A stretch of DNA of 64,000 nt from JARRKC01 sp037388505 (GCA_037388505.1 JARRKC010000012.1:1-64000), one strand, 5' to 3'. Counted from the stretch's first letter, positions 7,993-17,615 are shown. The notes: generated by a model from the letters alone, not told the origin. Made by a program: numbers and translations.

Positions 7993-9549
7993 TTACGGTG
8001 CCAGCTCGATCGTCACGACCGACTTCGACGGAAGCTGCACGGACAGCGAGTCCTGATTCAGCGTGTAACCCGAGAACGGCTGAATGTTGACTTCCTCCGG
8101 CTTGCCGAAGTCATTGTAGGCATTCATGACCGATGCCGTGATGATCTGCCCGCTGTTGGAGCTCATTTGGCCCGCACCCCGCATATCGATCGTGAGTGGG
8201 ATGTCCTTGTTCGGGTTGAGATTGGCCACGGAGATATGGATCCGGCCCTGACTGTCCTTCGAGGCGGACGCGGTCACGGCCGGTATCGAGTCCTCTCCCA
8301 CGGTGTATTTCTCACACAGGACATCGATGGGCAGCAGTGTGGCATCCTGGTGCACCTTGTACATCTTGAACACGTAGAAAGTGGGCGTCTTGACCAGCTG
8401 ATCGCCTTTCGTGAACAGCATCGCCTGGAGCACGTTGATCGTCTGGGCGATGTTGGCCATCTGGATGCGGCGCGCATCATTGTTGAAGATGTTCAGATAG
8501 AGCGCCGCGGTCACGGCATCGCGCAGGGTGTTTTGCTGGAAGAGGAAGCCTGGATTGGTGCCCGGCTCGACGTTGAACCAGTTGCCCCATTCGTCCGCGA
8601 TCAAACCGACGCGGTTTTGCGGATCGTAGGTATCCATGATCCGGATCTGCTGAGCAAGGATCTCCTTGACGTGGTACGTCTTGCTCATGGTCGCAAACCA
8701 GTCCTTCTCGCCGAACTGGGTGGCCGAGCCCTTGTTGTTCCAGCCGCCCGCGAAGGTGTAGTAGTGGAAGGAATAGCCTTGCAGCAAGTTCCCCCCGCGG
8801 TTCTGCATTTCCTTCATGAGGGTGTCGGTCCAGTTGAAGTCGGAATCCGTGCCTCCGCTGGCGACCCGGTAAAGGCGACCCCGCATGAAGGTGGCAAAGC
8901 GCTTGAAGAGATCGACGTAGTACTCGACGTCCATGTTGCCGCCGCAGCCCCAGCTCTCGTTGCCTACCGCCCAGTACTTGACGTTCCAAGGCTTCTCGCG
9001 ACCGTTCTTCTTGCGCAGTCTGGTCATGGGACTGTCGGCGTCCGAATTGACATATTCCACCCACTGGGACGCCTCTTCGACCGTCCCGCTGCCGACGTTT
9101 ACGCAGATGTAGGGTTCGGCACCCAGGATCTCGCACAAGTCGAGGAATTCATGAGTCCCAAAGCTGTTGTCTTCGGTGACGCCGCCCCAATGGGTATTGA
9201 TGATCGAGGGGCGTTGGGCGCGGGGTCCGATGCCGTCCTTCCAGTGATAGGTGTCCGCGAAGCAGCCACCGGGCCAGCGAATGTTGGGAGGGTTGATCTC
9301 CTTCATCGCGGCGATCACGTCATTGCGGAGTCCCCTCGTGTTCGGAATGGGCGAATCCGGTCCCACCCAGAACCCGCCGTAGATGTCGTTCCCCAGATGC
9401 TCGGCGAAATGACCGTAGATGTTCTTGTTGATGGTTACCGTCCCCAAATCGGCATTGATGACGACCTTGTTTTGGGCCTGAGCGAAGGCACAAATTCCGG
9501 CCATAAGGAGACAGATGAGGGCAGGCGCGAACGACCTTTTCAGTGTCAT
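7993..9549 (-). CDS. Alpha-L-arabinofuranosidase, GH51, secreted
   Basis: A 518-residue exported GH51 enzyme that releases L-arabinofuranose from arabinoxylan or arabinan. The start is the ATG at 9549 (MTLKRSF), which has AAAGGA about eight bases upstream and begins a signal peptide ending AFAQAQ; the frame is open further upstream but those residues are unlike the family. Family features: IYGHFAEHLG, NIRWPGGCFAD, acid/base Glu198 in AVGNESWGCGG and nucleophile Glu320 in IADEWGNW, then a C-terminal beta-domain. Most GH51 enzymes are cytoplasmic; the signal peptide places this one in the periplasm or outside. It is transcribed divergently from the lipoprotein at 9809. Confidence 0.92.
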   Translation of the reverse strand: MTLKRSFAPALICLLMAGICAFAQAQNKVVINADLGTVTINKNIYGHFAEHLGNDIYGGFWVGPDSPIPNTRGLRNDVIAAMKEINPPNIRWPGGCFADTYHWKDGIGPRAQRPSIINTHWGGVTEDNSFGTHEFLDLCEILGAEPYICVNVGSGTVEEASQWVEYVNSDADSPMTRLRKKNGREKPWNVKYWAVGNESWGCGGNMDVEYYVDLFKRFATFMRGRLYRVASGGTDSDFNWTDTLMKEMQNRGGNLLQGYSFHYYTFAGGWNNKGSATQFGEKDWFATMSKTYHVKEILAQQIRIMDTYDPQNRVGLIADEWGNWFNVEPGTNPGFLFQQNTLRDAVTAALYLNIFNNDARRIQMANIAQTINVLQAMLFTKGDQLVKTPTFYVFKMYKVHQDATLLPIDVLCEKYTVGEDSIPAVTASASKDSQGRIHISVANLNPNKDIPLTIDMRGAGQMSSNSGQIITASVMNAYNDFGKPEEVNIQPFSGYTLNQDSLSVQLPSKSVVTIELAP

Positions 9550-9808
9550 GATGTCTGTCCTTTCAGAGAAATACTCGAGACCGCGGATGCGTGCGGTCGA
9601 ACCTCGCTCCCCGTAGCGTTGCGCTTCAAGTTTACGTCGGACGGAAGGCCGAGGAAAGGCCCGACGTGATTTGTGATCCACGAATTGAAGCGCAGGGAGT
9701 CGAAAATCTCAAATTCACTGAAGGGTTGCCGTTCGACGTCGGACACTGCATAGTGACTGCGCGGTGGTGCACGGGGTTGCTCGGCGGCGGGAATCAGGAG
9801 ACGCGGAC

Positions 9809-11941
9809 ATGTTCGGAAGACGATGGTGGCCCCTGGCGGCGGTTCTCTTTTTGAGTTCCTGCGTAATCGAGCCGTCGCCCAATGTCCATCGCATCGACCG
9901 CGAAGCGCTGGTCCGAAGGCACATTCCATCGGTGACGAAGCTGGACCCTCTGTCTCCGTTCACCGTCGGCAACGGAGAGTTCGCTTTTACGGCGGGAATC
10001 ACCGGTCTGCAGACCTTCACGCACTTCTATCAGGACTGCATCCCGCTTCTGACGGAGTCCCAGTGGGGATGGCACAGCTTTCCCAATCCGGAGCACTACA
10101 CGCTCGACCGGACCTTTCGGAAATACAACACCTACGGGCGCGAGGTCCCCTATGCCTCGGATCAAAGAAGCAAGGCCGGTCAGTGGTTGCGGGCCAATCC
10201 CCAGCGGATCAACCTTGGGCGCATTGCCTTCCACCTGCACAGATCGGATGGATCCGCTGTCCAGCCGAGAGACCTCACCGATGTCCACCAGACTCTGGAT
10301 ATCTGGCAGGGAGTCATCAACAGCCATTTCACGCTCGAAGGCCGGGAATTCGTCGTGGAAACCGCGTCTCATCCGACCCTCGATGAGATCGCCGTTCGTG
10401 TCGAGTCCGAAGCTTTGCTGGACGGAAAGACCGCAATTGCCTTCGAGTTTCCTTATCCCTCCCCGGTTTGGGGCAAGGATCCTTCGAATTGGCAGCATCC
10501 GGAGGGGCACCGCTCTGAGATCTCCCGCCGCAACAGCGACTCCGTGGATATCGAGCGGACGATCGACCAGACCCGCTACCGTGTCGGAATCCGCTGGCAG
10601 GGCTCGGCGGACTTCAAGGAAGTCGAGAAGCATTCGTTTGTCCTGGAGATTCACGGCGGCGGGGTATTTCAGTTCACCTGCCGGTTTCTCCGAGAGGGGG
10701 ATGGCCGAGAATCTGCAGATGTCCCGGAGACCTTCCAGGCATCGAATGATTTCTGGAAGAAGTTTTGGACGACGGGCGGGGCGGTTGACTTCTCCGGCAG
10801 CACGGATCCGAGAGCCTCGGAGTTGGAGCGACGCATCGTCCTCTCACGCTATCTGACGGCCATCCAGTGCTCAGGCTCGCTGCCGCCCCAGGAAACGGGA
10901 CTGACCTTCAACAGCTGGTTCGGAAAGTTCCACCTGGAGATGCACTGGTGGCACGCCGCTCATTTCGTGCCTTGGGGCCATCCGGAGATGTTGGAGCGCA
11001 GTCTCTCCTGGTATTCACGGATTCTCCCGCAAGCCCGCCGGAAGGCCGAGCGACAGGGGTATGCAGGTGTCCGATGGCCCAAAATGGTCGGCCCTCAGGG
11101 GCGCGAGAGCCCTTCCTCGATCGGGGTTTTTCTGATCTGGCAGGAGCCCCATCTCATCTATGATGCCGAACTCATTTATCGCTACTATGGAGAGCGCCGA
11201 ATCCTGGATCAGTACAAGGATCTGGTCTTCCAGACGGCCGAGTTCATGGCTTCCTATGCCCATTGGGACAAGGCTGGCGGCCGCTATGTTCTGGGCCCTC
11301 CCCTGATTCCAGCCCAGGAGATCTACGGACCCGAATCGGTCATGAACCCGACCTTCGAGCTGTCCTACTGGAGGTTCGGCCTGGAGACGGCCCAAGCCTG
11401 GCGGGAGAGATTGGGTCTGGAGCGAAACCCGAAGTGGGACGAGGTCCTCGATCATCTCTCGCGTCTTCCCATGAATGACGGTCTCTATCAGAATGCGGAG
11501 ACCGCCTTGAACACTTTTCCGGATCCGGCGAACCGCAGGGACCACCCGGCCCTCCTGGGTGCCTACGGGATGCTCCCCAACGATCAGGTCGATCGCGCGG
11601 CTATGAAGCAGACACTCGAGGCGGTGCTGAAGTCCTGGGACTGGGAAAGCACCTGGGGATGGGATTTTCCTTTGATGGCCATGACAGCCGCCCGGCTCGG
11701 AGCCCCCGATCTGGCCGTCGATGCGCTGCTCATGGACGTTCAGAAAAACACCTACCTGAACAACGGCCACAATCTCCAGAACGAACGGCTCCCGATCTAT
11801 CTGCCCGGGAACGGGGGACTGCTGATGGCGGTCGACATGATGGCCGCAGGCTGGGACGAAGCCCCGGATGTTCATGCTCCAGGGTTTCCGAATGACGGGA
11901 CCTGGAAAGTCACGTACGAGGGGTTGCAGAGGCTGCCCTGA
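9809..11941 (+). CDS. Lipoprotein with a six-hairpin (GH65/GH95-like) glycosidase fold
   Basis: A protein of about 710 residues. The ATG at 9809 is chosen because AGGAG lies eight bases upstream and it begins a lipoprotein signal (FGRRWWPLAAVLFLSSC, lipobox LSSC). The mature part opens with SPFTVGNGEFAFTAGITGLQ, the beta-sandwich signature of GH65/GH95-like enzymes, and continues into an (alpha/alpha)6 region with WHAAHFVPWGHPEMLERSL. Candidate catalytic acids include the Glu residues of PAQEIYGPESV. Family assignment below clan level is uncertain. Position between GH51 and GH43 genes supports action on plant oligosaccharides. The GH43 gene follows 63 bases downstream on the same strand. Confidence 0.75.
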   Translation: MFGRRWWPLAAVLFLSSCVIEPSPNVHRIDREALVRRHIPSVTKLDPLSPFTVGNGEFAFTAGITGLQTFTHFYQDCIPLLTESQWGWHSFPNPEHYTLDRTFRKYNTYGREVPYASDQRSKAGQWLRANPQRINLGRIAFHLHRSDGSAVQPRDLTDVHQTLDIWQGVINSHFTLEGREFVVETASHPTLDEIAVRVESEALLDGKTAIAFEFPYPSPVWGKDPSNWQHPEGHRSEISRRNSDSVDIERTIDQTRYRVGIRWQGSADFKEVEKHSFVLEIHGGGVFQFTCRFLREGDGRESADVPETFQASNDFWKKFWTTGGAVDFSGSTDPRASELERRIVLSRYLTAIQCSGSLPPQETGLTFNSWFGKFHLEMHWWHAAHFVPWGHPEMLERSLSWYSRILPQARRKAERQGYAGVRWPKMVGPQGRESPSSIGVFLIWQEPHLIYDAELIYRYYGERRILDQYKDLVFQTAEFMASYAHWDKAGGRYVLGPPLIPAQEIYGPESVMNPTFELSYWRFGLETAQAWRERLGLERNPKWDEVLDHLSRLPMNDGLYQNAETALNTFPDPANRRDHPALLGAYGMLPNDQVDRAAMKQTLEAVLKSWDWESTWGWDFPLMAMTAARLGAPDLAVDALLMDVQKNTYLNNGHNLQNERLPIYLPGNGGLLMAVDMMAAGWDEAPDVHAPGFPNDGTWKVTYEGLQRLP

Positions 11942-12004
11942 AAGGCAAAATAGCACCTGTCGAATGGGACTGAACTCGTACGCGGAATGACAGGAAGGTA
12001 ACCG

Positions 12005-13594
12005 ATGAGATTCGCAGTGTCGCTAAGCGTCCTCCTCTGGATCGCGGCGCCAAGTCTGTTTGCTCAGGCCTGGGTTCCGGATCTGGGAAACGGCAAGTAC
12101 AAGAATCCTGTCATCTTTGCAGACTATTCCGACCCGGACGTGATCCGGGTCGGCGATGACTTCTACTTGGTCGCCTCGAGCTTCAACTGCATGCCGGGTA
12201 TCCCCGTTCTGCACTCCAAGGACCTCGTTAACTGGCAGATCGTCGGGCACGTCTATGACCGCTTGCCGTTCCAGAAATTCGACAAGCCGGCTCATGGTGA
12301 GGGATCCTGGGCGCCCTCGATCCGCTTTCACAACGGTTTGTTCTACGTCTATTTCTGTACGCCCCGTGAGGGACTCTTCATCGCCACGGCGAAGGATCCC
12401 ACCGGGAAATGGGACCTCCATCACGTGGTCAACGTGGAAATGTGGGAGGACCCCTGCCCGTTCTGGGATGAGGACGGGAACGCTTATCTGGTCCGAAGCA
12501 AGCTGCAGGCGAACATTCTCTACCTTCACCGTATGAGCCCGGATGGACGCAGGATCCTGGACAACGGGAAAGTCATCTTCCACGATGAGAAGACCCAGCC
12601 GACCATCGAGGGCCCGAAGTTCCTCAAAAAGGACGGATACTACTACATTCTGTCGCCGGCCGGAGGTGTCCCGACGGGGTGGCAGACGGCGCTACGTTCG
12701 AGGAACATCTATGGTCCCTATGAGGCCAAAGTCGTTCTCCACAAAGGGAGCACGGGCATCAATGGCCCCCATCAGGGCGGGATCGTGGAACTGAAGTCCG
12801 GCCAATGGTGGTTCATGCACTTCCAGGATCGAGGGCCATACGGCAGGATCGTGCATCTGCAGCCGGTTCACTGGGAGGAAGGCTGGCCCCTGATGGGAGA
12901 AGACATCAACGGAGACGACATCGGCGAGCCCGTGGCCGAGTGGACGAAACCGGATGTCGGCCAGACGTATCCGGTGGCCGTGCCTCAAACCTCCGACGAC
13001 TTCGACGCACCGACCCTGGGTCTCCAATGGCAGTGGCACGCCAATCCTCGGGACGACTGGTACTCGCTGTCCGCGAATCCCGGATTTCTCCGACTCAATG
13101 CGGTCCAGAATCTCACTCAGAACGGGAACTTGTGGTTCGTGCCGAACCTTCTGTTGCAGAAGTTTCCCGCACCCTCATTCACTGTGACGACCCAGGCCGA
13201 GTTTCATGCGCAGCAGGACGGTGAACGCTGCGGCCTGGTCGTCATGGGACGGAAATGGGCATACCTCGCACTCTTCCGAGAGGCCGGTGAACTGCAAATC
13301 GGGATGTTCGAGGGTACCTATGACCGGGCCAACGACGCCACACGGGAGCTCGAGTCAGCCGACGCTCCCTCGGGAAGCGCCTTTCTGAGAGTCCAGATCG
13401 AAAACCCCGGAGACAACGTCGCCGAGTGCACATTCTCTTACAGCAGCGACGGTCGGGAGTACCACAAGCTCGGAGAAACCTTTCCGGCCGCACCAGGCGT
13501 GTGGATCGGTGCCAAGGTCGGGCTTTTCTGTCAGAACCCGAACATGACTCCCAGCCAGTCCTACGCCGATTTCGGCAACTTCGATCTCGAGTGA
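12005..13594 (+). CDS. Glycoside hydrolase family 43 (xylosidase/arabinofuranosidase), secreted
   Basis: A 529-residue exported GH43 enzyme. The signal peptide ends near SLFAQA. The five-bladed propeller shows the catalytic set: Asp43 (YSDPDVI, base), Asp149 (WEDPCPFWDEDG, pKa modulator) and Glu202 (TIEGPKFL, acid). Residues about 330-529 form a beta-sandwich of the type that follows the propeller in beta-xylosidases. AGGAAGG lies eight bases before the ATG. With the GH51 and GH2 enzymes it makes a coherent arabinoxylan side-chain set. A 128-base dispersed repeat begins 16 bases after its stop codon. Confidence 0.92.
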   Translation: MRFAVSLSVLLWIAAPSLFAQAWVPDLGNGKYKNPVIFADYSDPDVIRVGDDFYLVASSFNCMPGIPVLHSKDLVNWQIVGHVYDRLPFQKFDKPAHGEGSWAPSIRFHNGLFYVYFCTPREGLFIATAKDPTGKWDLHHVVNVEMWEDPCPFWDEDGNAYLVRSKLQANILYLHRMSPDGRRILDNGKVIFHDEKTQPTIEGPKFLKKDGYYYILSPAGGVPTGWQTALRSRNIYGPYEAKVVLHKGSTGINGPHQGGIVELKSGQWWFMHFQDRGPYGRIVHLQPVHWEEGWPLMGEDINGDDIGEPVAEWTKPDVGQTYPVAVPQTSDDFDAPTLGLQWQWHANPRDDWYSLSANPGFLRLNAVQNLTQNGNLWFVPNLLLQKFPAPSFTVTTQAEFHAQQDGERCGLVVMGRKWAYLALFREAGELQIGMFEGTYDRANDATRELESADAPSGSAFLRVQIENPGDNVAECTFSYSSDGREYHKLGETFPAAPGVWIGAKVGLFCQNPNMTPSQSYADFGNFDLE

Positions 13595-13610
13595 ACCCTG
13601 TCTCGACCCT

Positions 13611-13738
13611 GCCACCCGGCCGTCGAGCCTTATAGAACCGATTCCACGCAGGGACTGCAAAGGGGTCCAAAACAAAGAAATCCTTTGCGCCCTTGGCGCC
13701 TTTGCGTGGGATCGAGTCGCCGAGGCTTCACACGATTA
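13611..13738 (+). repeat. Dispersed intergenic element, copy 1
   Basis: The stretch runs from GCCACCCGGCCG to CCGAGGCTTCACAC and matches 19189-19328 closely over its length. It contains inward-facing GATTCCACGC and GCGTGGGATC and two TCCTTTGCG/CAAAG-type words, so it can fold. A diverged copy in opposite orientation lies at 23367-23520. No coding frame is supported. Confidence 0.7.
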
Positions 13739-13804
13739 CCGAGCTTCAGACCAAGTCGGGCCTGCGAGTATTTGGGCAACAAGCCCCCCGCTTGGAACCG
13801 CCTC

Positions 13805-15166
13805 TCACGAAAACAGCGAAAACCCCGTATGGACGGCCATGAAACCGATCGAAACGATGCTGGCCCAGAGAGCCAGGTCGTAGAAGATGCCAGGCCGCAG
13901 CCTGGAGTCGGTGTAACCATAGCGGAAAACGATCGCCTGATACGCCACGACCAAAAGGTAGAGAGCGTTGGTGATTCCGAGGAAGACGATCAACAGCAGC
14001 GGTCTCTGTACGAACAGGTAGATGACGCCGCAAACCACAGGAAAGACACAGGTCACGATCCTGACGAATCGACGTCTCTGGCTGTCTCGCCGCCAGTCCA
14101 GCCAACCGCAGAGACCGAAAAAGTCAGTCCAGAGCCGGGAGAATGCCGCCGTGTTCGCAAAAATCGTGGAAAACAGGACCGTGAACGCACACAGCATGAA
14201 TGCGCCACGGGTTCCTTCTCCCAGCAAGTCCGTAAAGAGAGCAGAGAGCTGGTAGATGAATTCGTTGCCGTCAGCCAGGACCGGTCTGGCACGCAGCACG
14301 GTTGCGCCAAGGACATAGAACCCGGCGGTCGCGAGCGTGTAGATCGCCATCGAAAGGACGGCATCCAGCATCATGACTCGGATCCAACCCCGCGCGCGGC
14401 GCGCCCAGGTCTCCGAATCGTCGTGCGGCCCCGTCCAGGCGGCGTAGCCCTTCTCCAGGCACCAGTAGGGGTACGTGGAGATCTCTCCAGACGCAATGCC
14501 GATGATACCGAAGGCTGCGACGGCCAGGGGGACGGTCTCTCTCGGTAACTGAAAGGAAAGACCGGACAACAAATCGCTCGACGAGAATGCATATCCGGTT
14601 TGCTGAACAGCGACGACGCAGTAGATGATGGTCCCCACGAAAAGAACGTTCAGCACCGTCGCCACGATCTCGACTGGGCCATACCTTCCCTGAAACTGGA
14701 GGCCTATGATCAACAGGACGACAAGACCGACCGAGGCGCCCACCGATATCGCGGGCAGTACATAGGTGCCTACCTGGGCTGCTCCGCCGAGCACGCCGGC
14801 CTGTCCCCCCAACGACGAAATCATGTAGAGGACTCCGGCCCATACAGTCCAGTGGACCGGACCGACTCGGAACTTGCCGACATGATTCCATGCCTGATAT
14901 GTGGGCAGGCCGTGAACAATCGCGAAGCGACCATACTCGAGCTGGACGGCAACTTTGACCAGGCATCCGAAGAGGATGACCCAGAGCAGCATGAACCCGG
15001 CTCTTGCCCCCAGAGACGTGGTTGCGATCAGCTCTCCCGATCCAACGATGGCAGCTGAGAGAATCAACCCAGGCCCGACGAAGCGCAGGCCCGAAAGAAC
15101 GTTCGAGGGTGGCTCACGGGTCTGGTCGATAGAGCGGCGCTCTTGTCTGATCTCAGCACTGTTCAT
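13805..15166 (-). CDS. Nramp-family-like membrane transporter lacking the DPGN motif
   Basis: A polytopic protein of about 453 residues with 11 or so hydrophobic helices related to the Nramp fold. The first helix reads VGPGLILSAAIVGSGELIAT, so the D-P-G-N metal-binding motif of Mn/Fe transporters is replaced by V-G-S-G-E. The sixth helix has GIASGEISTYPYWCLEKGY and lacks the M-P-H motif. It is likely a divergent Nramp-like carrier with another substrate, perhaps Mg2+ or an organic solute; the substrate is unknown. The start at 15166 (MNSAEIRQ) is a choice: the frame stays open to an ATG at 15235 and no clear ribosome site decides. Confidence 0.75.
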   Translation of the reverse strand: MNSAEIRQERRSIDQTREPPSNVLSGLRFVGPGLILSAAIVGSGELIATTSLGARAGFMLLWVILFGCLVKVAVQLEYGRFAIVHGLPTYQAWNHVGKFRVGPVHWTVWAGVLYMISSLGGQAGVLGGAAQVGTYVLPAISVGASVGLVVLLIIGLQFQGRYGPVEIVATVLNVLFVGTIIYCVVAVQQTGYAFSSSDLLSGLSFQLPRETVPLAVAAFGIIGIASGEISTYPYWCLEKGYAAWTGPHDDSETWARRARGWIRVMMLDAVLSMAIYTLATAGFYVLGATVLRARPVLADGNEFIYQLSALFTDLLGEGTRGAFMLCAFTVLFSTIFANTAAFSRLWTDFFGLCGWLDWRRDSQRRRFVRIVTCVFPVVCGVIYLFVQRPLLLIVFLGITNALYLLVVAYQAIVFRYGYTDSRLRPGIFYDLALWASIVSIGFMAVHTGFSLFS

Positions 15167-15341
15167 CGGCAGACTTCGAACCCCCCCGTTCAGCGAAGAG
15201 TGTCTGGCCGATCGCATGATGGCCCAATCTCGCACTGATTGCCAGTCCTCAGGGATGCGGTCGTGTCTGGACTTCTCGGCCGAGGGGCTGTGGCAGGAGT
15301 AGAATGAGCATCAGTTTAAGCTTCTTTGGAGAGGTCTCGAA

Positions 15342-16043
15342 ATGAAGACGAAGACGATCGTACTCACGTCCACATGTTCCCTCCTGGCGATAGGCTGGTT
15401 GCTGGCCCAGGAAGGCAAACCCGATTTCTCTGGAACCTGGAAATTCGATCGGGACAAGAGCGAGCTGAGGCGCCCGACCTTTCGTATGCCGGGCGGTGGT
15501 CCCTCGGGAGGCGGCGGGGGAGATATCGGGGGTATGGGCGGAGGCATGGGTGGACCCGGTGGAGGCATGGGCGGAGGCATGGGTGGACCGGGAATGGGCG
15601 GACCCGGCATGCCGCCGGGCGGTATGCGGGGCCCCGGAGGTTTCGGTGGCCAAGGTCCGGGCAGGGGCGATCCCGAAATGATGGGTGTTGCTCGGGTGAT
15701 GGAAATCGAGCAAGCGGGATCCCGACTGATCGTCAGGGAACCCATGACGTTCGGGACGCAACAGGAGACTCTGGAATTCCACTACACGACCGACGGCAAG
15801 AAGAACGAGAACACGCTGCCCGGTGGTCTTGTGGCGACGTCGAAAACAAAATGGAAGAAGAACCGGCTCATCACGGAATCCACCTCGAACGGGCGGATGG
15901 GCGCGACGCGGACGATTGAAGAAAGGTCGCTCTCGGAGGACGGCCAGACGATGACCATCGTATCGATTATGACGTCGGGGTTCATGCACCTGAAGAGAAC
16001 GCTCGTCTACGAAAAGGTCAATCCGGCCCCGAATGGGCAATGA
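15342..16043 (+). CDS. Secreted glycine/methionine-rich protein with PDFSGTW motif
   Basis: A 233-residue exported protein of unknown function. After a signal peptide (ends GWLLAQ) the mature protein starts EGKPDFSGTWKFDRDKSEL, an opening common in secreted Acidobacteriota proteins. Residues about 53-108 are a low-complexity G-M-G-G-P repeat. The C-terminal half (from MGVARVMEIEQAGSRLIV) looks like a small lipocalin-like beta-barrel with strands ending KRTLVYEKV. GGAGAGG lies upstream of the ATG. The repeat region may vary in length between strains. Confidence 0.8.
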   Translation: MKTKTIVLTSTCSLLAIGWLLAQEGKPDFSGTWKFDRDKSELRRPTFRMPGGGPSGGGGGDIGGMGGGMGGPGGGMGGGMGGPGMGGPGMPPGGMRGPGGFGGQGPGRGDPEMMGVARVMEIEQAGSRLIVREPMTFGTQQETLEFHYTTDGKKNENTLPGGLVATSKTKWKKNRLITESTSNGRMGATRTIEERSLSEDGQTMTIVSIMTSGFMHLKRTLVYEKVNPAPNGQ

Positions 16044-16188
16044 GCAGTCGGTGAAGCGCCAGCGCCACGACGACGTGTCGGACCGGTAGCAGCGGACCGG
16101 CTGTAGCATCGGCACGTCGCCCGGTACGTCTCCGATACGGCTGTCGTTTGCCCGCTGAAACAGAAACCTGGTGTTGCTCGTGCCGGCG

Positions 16189-16518
16189 CTAACCTTGCTC
16201 CTGGTGGTCGCCGAGGGGTGGGCCCACAGAGTTTACGCCCACCTGGCAGATTTGATCGAAGAGCTTGGCGAGTTCTTCTTCCTGGTGCCACCGGAAAAAC
16301 ATCTTGTGGGCCCGGACGCGTCCGTCCGCTGTCTCCCAGCCCAAGAGGCCGAGTGTCTGGTAGCCGTCTCGGATTGCTTCCTGCAATTCCTCCCGAAGTC
16401 GGGGTGTGTTCTCGAGAAAAGTGAAGTCATCTCGAGATGCGAGCACGACGTGGACTCCATCGTATTCACAGGCTGCCACGCGAATGATTTGCAGGAGCTG
16501 TTCGAAATTGGGTGCCAT
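16189..16518 (-). CDS. Hypothetical 109-residue protein
   Basis: A small soluble alpha/beta protein (MAPNFEQLLQIIRV... with YDGVHVVLASRDD and GLLGWETADGRVRAHKMFF) that I do not recognise. Codon usage is typical of the window, with G/C-rich third positions, which supports it over the overlapping frame at 16233-16574. There is no signal peptide or membrane helix. It lies convergent to the gene at 15342 and just downstream of tRNA-fMet. The ribosome site is weak, so the start is less certain than the reading frame. Confidence 0.55.
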   Translation of the reverse strand: MAPNFEQLLQIIRVAACEYDGVHVVLASRDDFTFLENTPRLREELQEAIRDGYQTLGLLGWETADGRVRAHKMFFRWHQEEELAKLFDQICQVGVNSVGPPLGDHQEQG

Positions 16519-16572
16519 CTACCCAAGCTTATCAGGCTCTGTCCGCTCATGATCGATCGGTAGGGGAAACCC

Positions 16573-16604
16573 AAGAGAAAAGGGCCGCTTCGAGGGCGGC
16601 CCTT
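16573..16604 (-). terminator. Intrinsic terminator of tRNA-fMet
   Basis: GCGGCCCTT and AAGGGCCGC arms (16596-16604 and 16580-16588) form a 9-bp GC-rich stem with a 7-base loop. Read on the minus strand it is followed by TTTTCTCTT, and it begins 12 bases after the tRNA 3' end. Confidence 0.75.
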
Positions 16605-16616
16605 GTGACGATCAGT

Positions 16617-16693
<77 letters not shown>

Positions 16694-16775
16694 CCAAACC
16701 TTGTCAATTCTAAGGGTATTCGCCGTTCCGGGTCAACAGACCCCATCCAAGGAACGGCAATGAACCGTGAAAACG

Positions 16776-17615
16776 CTATTTGGATTCAGAGGGCTGACTC
16801 TCTGTAGCCGGCGCGATGTCTTTGACGCAGCGGAAACCATATCCCTGCTGCGCATCCGCAACAGCACCCGTCCGCGAATAGAGTCCCATGCTTTCGCCCT
16901 TCAACGCATACGAACTGCCGCGAAGAGCAATCAAGCCCCGCTTGAAGACCTTCGGGTCCACCTGCTTGGCGTCCGGATAGGGCGCAAGCTTTTCGGACGT
17001 CCATTCCTGGAGGTTGCCGAACATGTCATAGCAGCCGTAAGGACTCTTGTCGGTCGGTATGCTGCCGACTTCGACGGTATCACGCACACCGTGTTCGTTC
17101 GTATTCGCCTTGGTCCAGTCGAACACCGGTCCCCAGGGGTACTTCAATTGTTCGGTTCCGCGAGCCGCCTTCTCCCACTCGGCCTCCGTAGGCAGCCTTC
17201 CTCCGGCCCATTCGCAGAAAGCTTTGGCGTCGTCCCAGGTCACGTTCGCGACCGGATAGTCTTCCCGGCCGATCGTGTAGTATGACCGCCAATCCCCCTG
17301 GGCTTTGTAGTCGCTCTCCAGCTGAAAGCGAACGAACTGCCCGTTGGTGACTTCGTAAACGTCGATCTGGTATGCCGGAAGATCGACCGTGTGAGCCGGT
17401 TCTGCAAGTTTGTACCGGCTGAGATCGTTGTCCGTTCCCATTGTGAACTCACCTGCAGGGATCGTCACGACATCGCCTGGCATTGGCTTGGCCTCTGTAG
17501 CCTCCTCCCCGGGTGCTCCCTCACTTGCAACCTGCTCCACAGGTTTGTTGGAGCAGCCCCACGTAAAGATGATGATTCCCAAAAAAGCAACCCAAAAAAG
17601 AGCACGTCCTTTCAT
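16776..17615 (-). CDS. Formylglycine-generating-enzyme-like lipoprotein (SUMF1 domain)
   Basis: A 279-residue protein with a lipoprotein signal (IIIFTWGC, Cys21) and one FGE-sulfatase domain. Typical landmarks are IPAGEFTMGTD, YQIDVYEVTNGQF, YPVANVTWDDAKAFCEWAGG, RLPTEAEWEKAARG, GCYDMFGNLQEWTSE and the end GYGFRCVKD. True FGEs use a copper-binding Cys pair; here no clear pair is seen, so a non-catalytic envelope role is plausible, as for most bacterial members. The sulfatase-superfamily protein at 60561 also lacks the Cys that FGE modifies. A tRNA-fMet gene lies just downstream. Confidence 0.88.
   Translation of the reverse strand: MKGRALFWVAFLGIIIFTWGCSNKPVEQVASEGAPGEEATEAKPMPGDVVTIPAGEFTMGTDNDLSRYKLAEPAHTVDLPAYQIDVYEVTNGQFVRFQLESDYKAQGDWRSYYTIGREDYPVANVTWDDAKAFCEWAGGRLPTEAEWEKAARGTEQLKYPWGPVFDWTKANTNEHGVRDTVEVGSIPTDKSPYGCYDMFGNLQEWTSEKLAPYPDAKQVDPKVFKRGLIALRGSSYALKGESMGLYSRTGAVADAQQGYGFRCVKDIAPATESQPSESK

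Noticed and set aside
8167..9669. Long plus-strand open frame opposite GH51
   Set aside because: Antisense shadow of a clear GH51 gene; no ribosome site or domain.
13685..14548. Plus-strand open frame over the Nramp-like gene
   Set aside because: Antisense to membrane helices; its Asp/Arg-rich translation is a shadow.
16233..16574. Alternative minus-strand frame overlapping the hypothetical gene
   Set aside because: Codon usage and residue composition favour the 16189-16518 frame.
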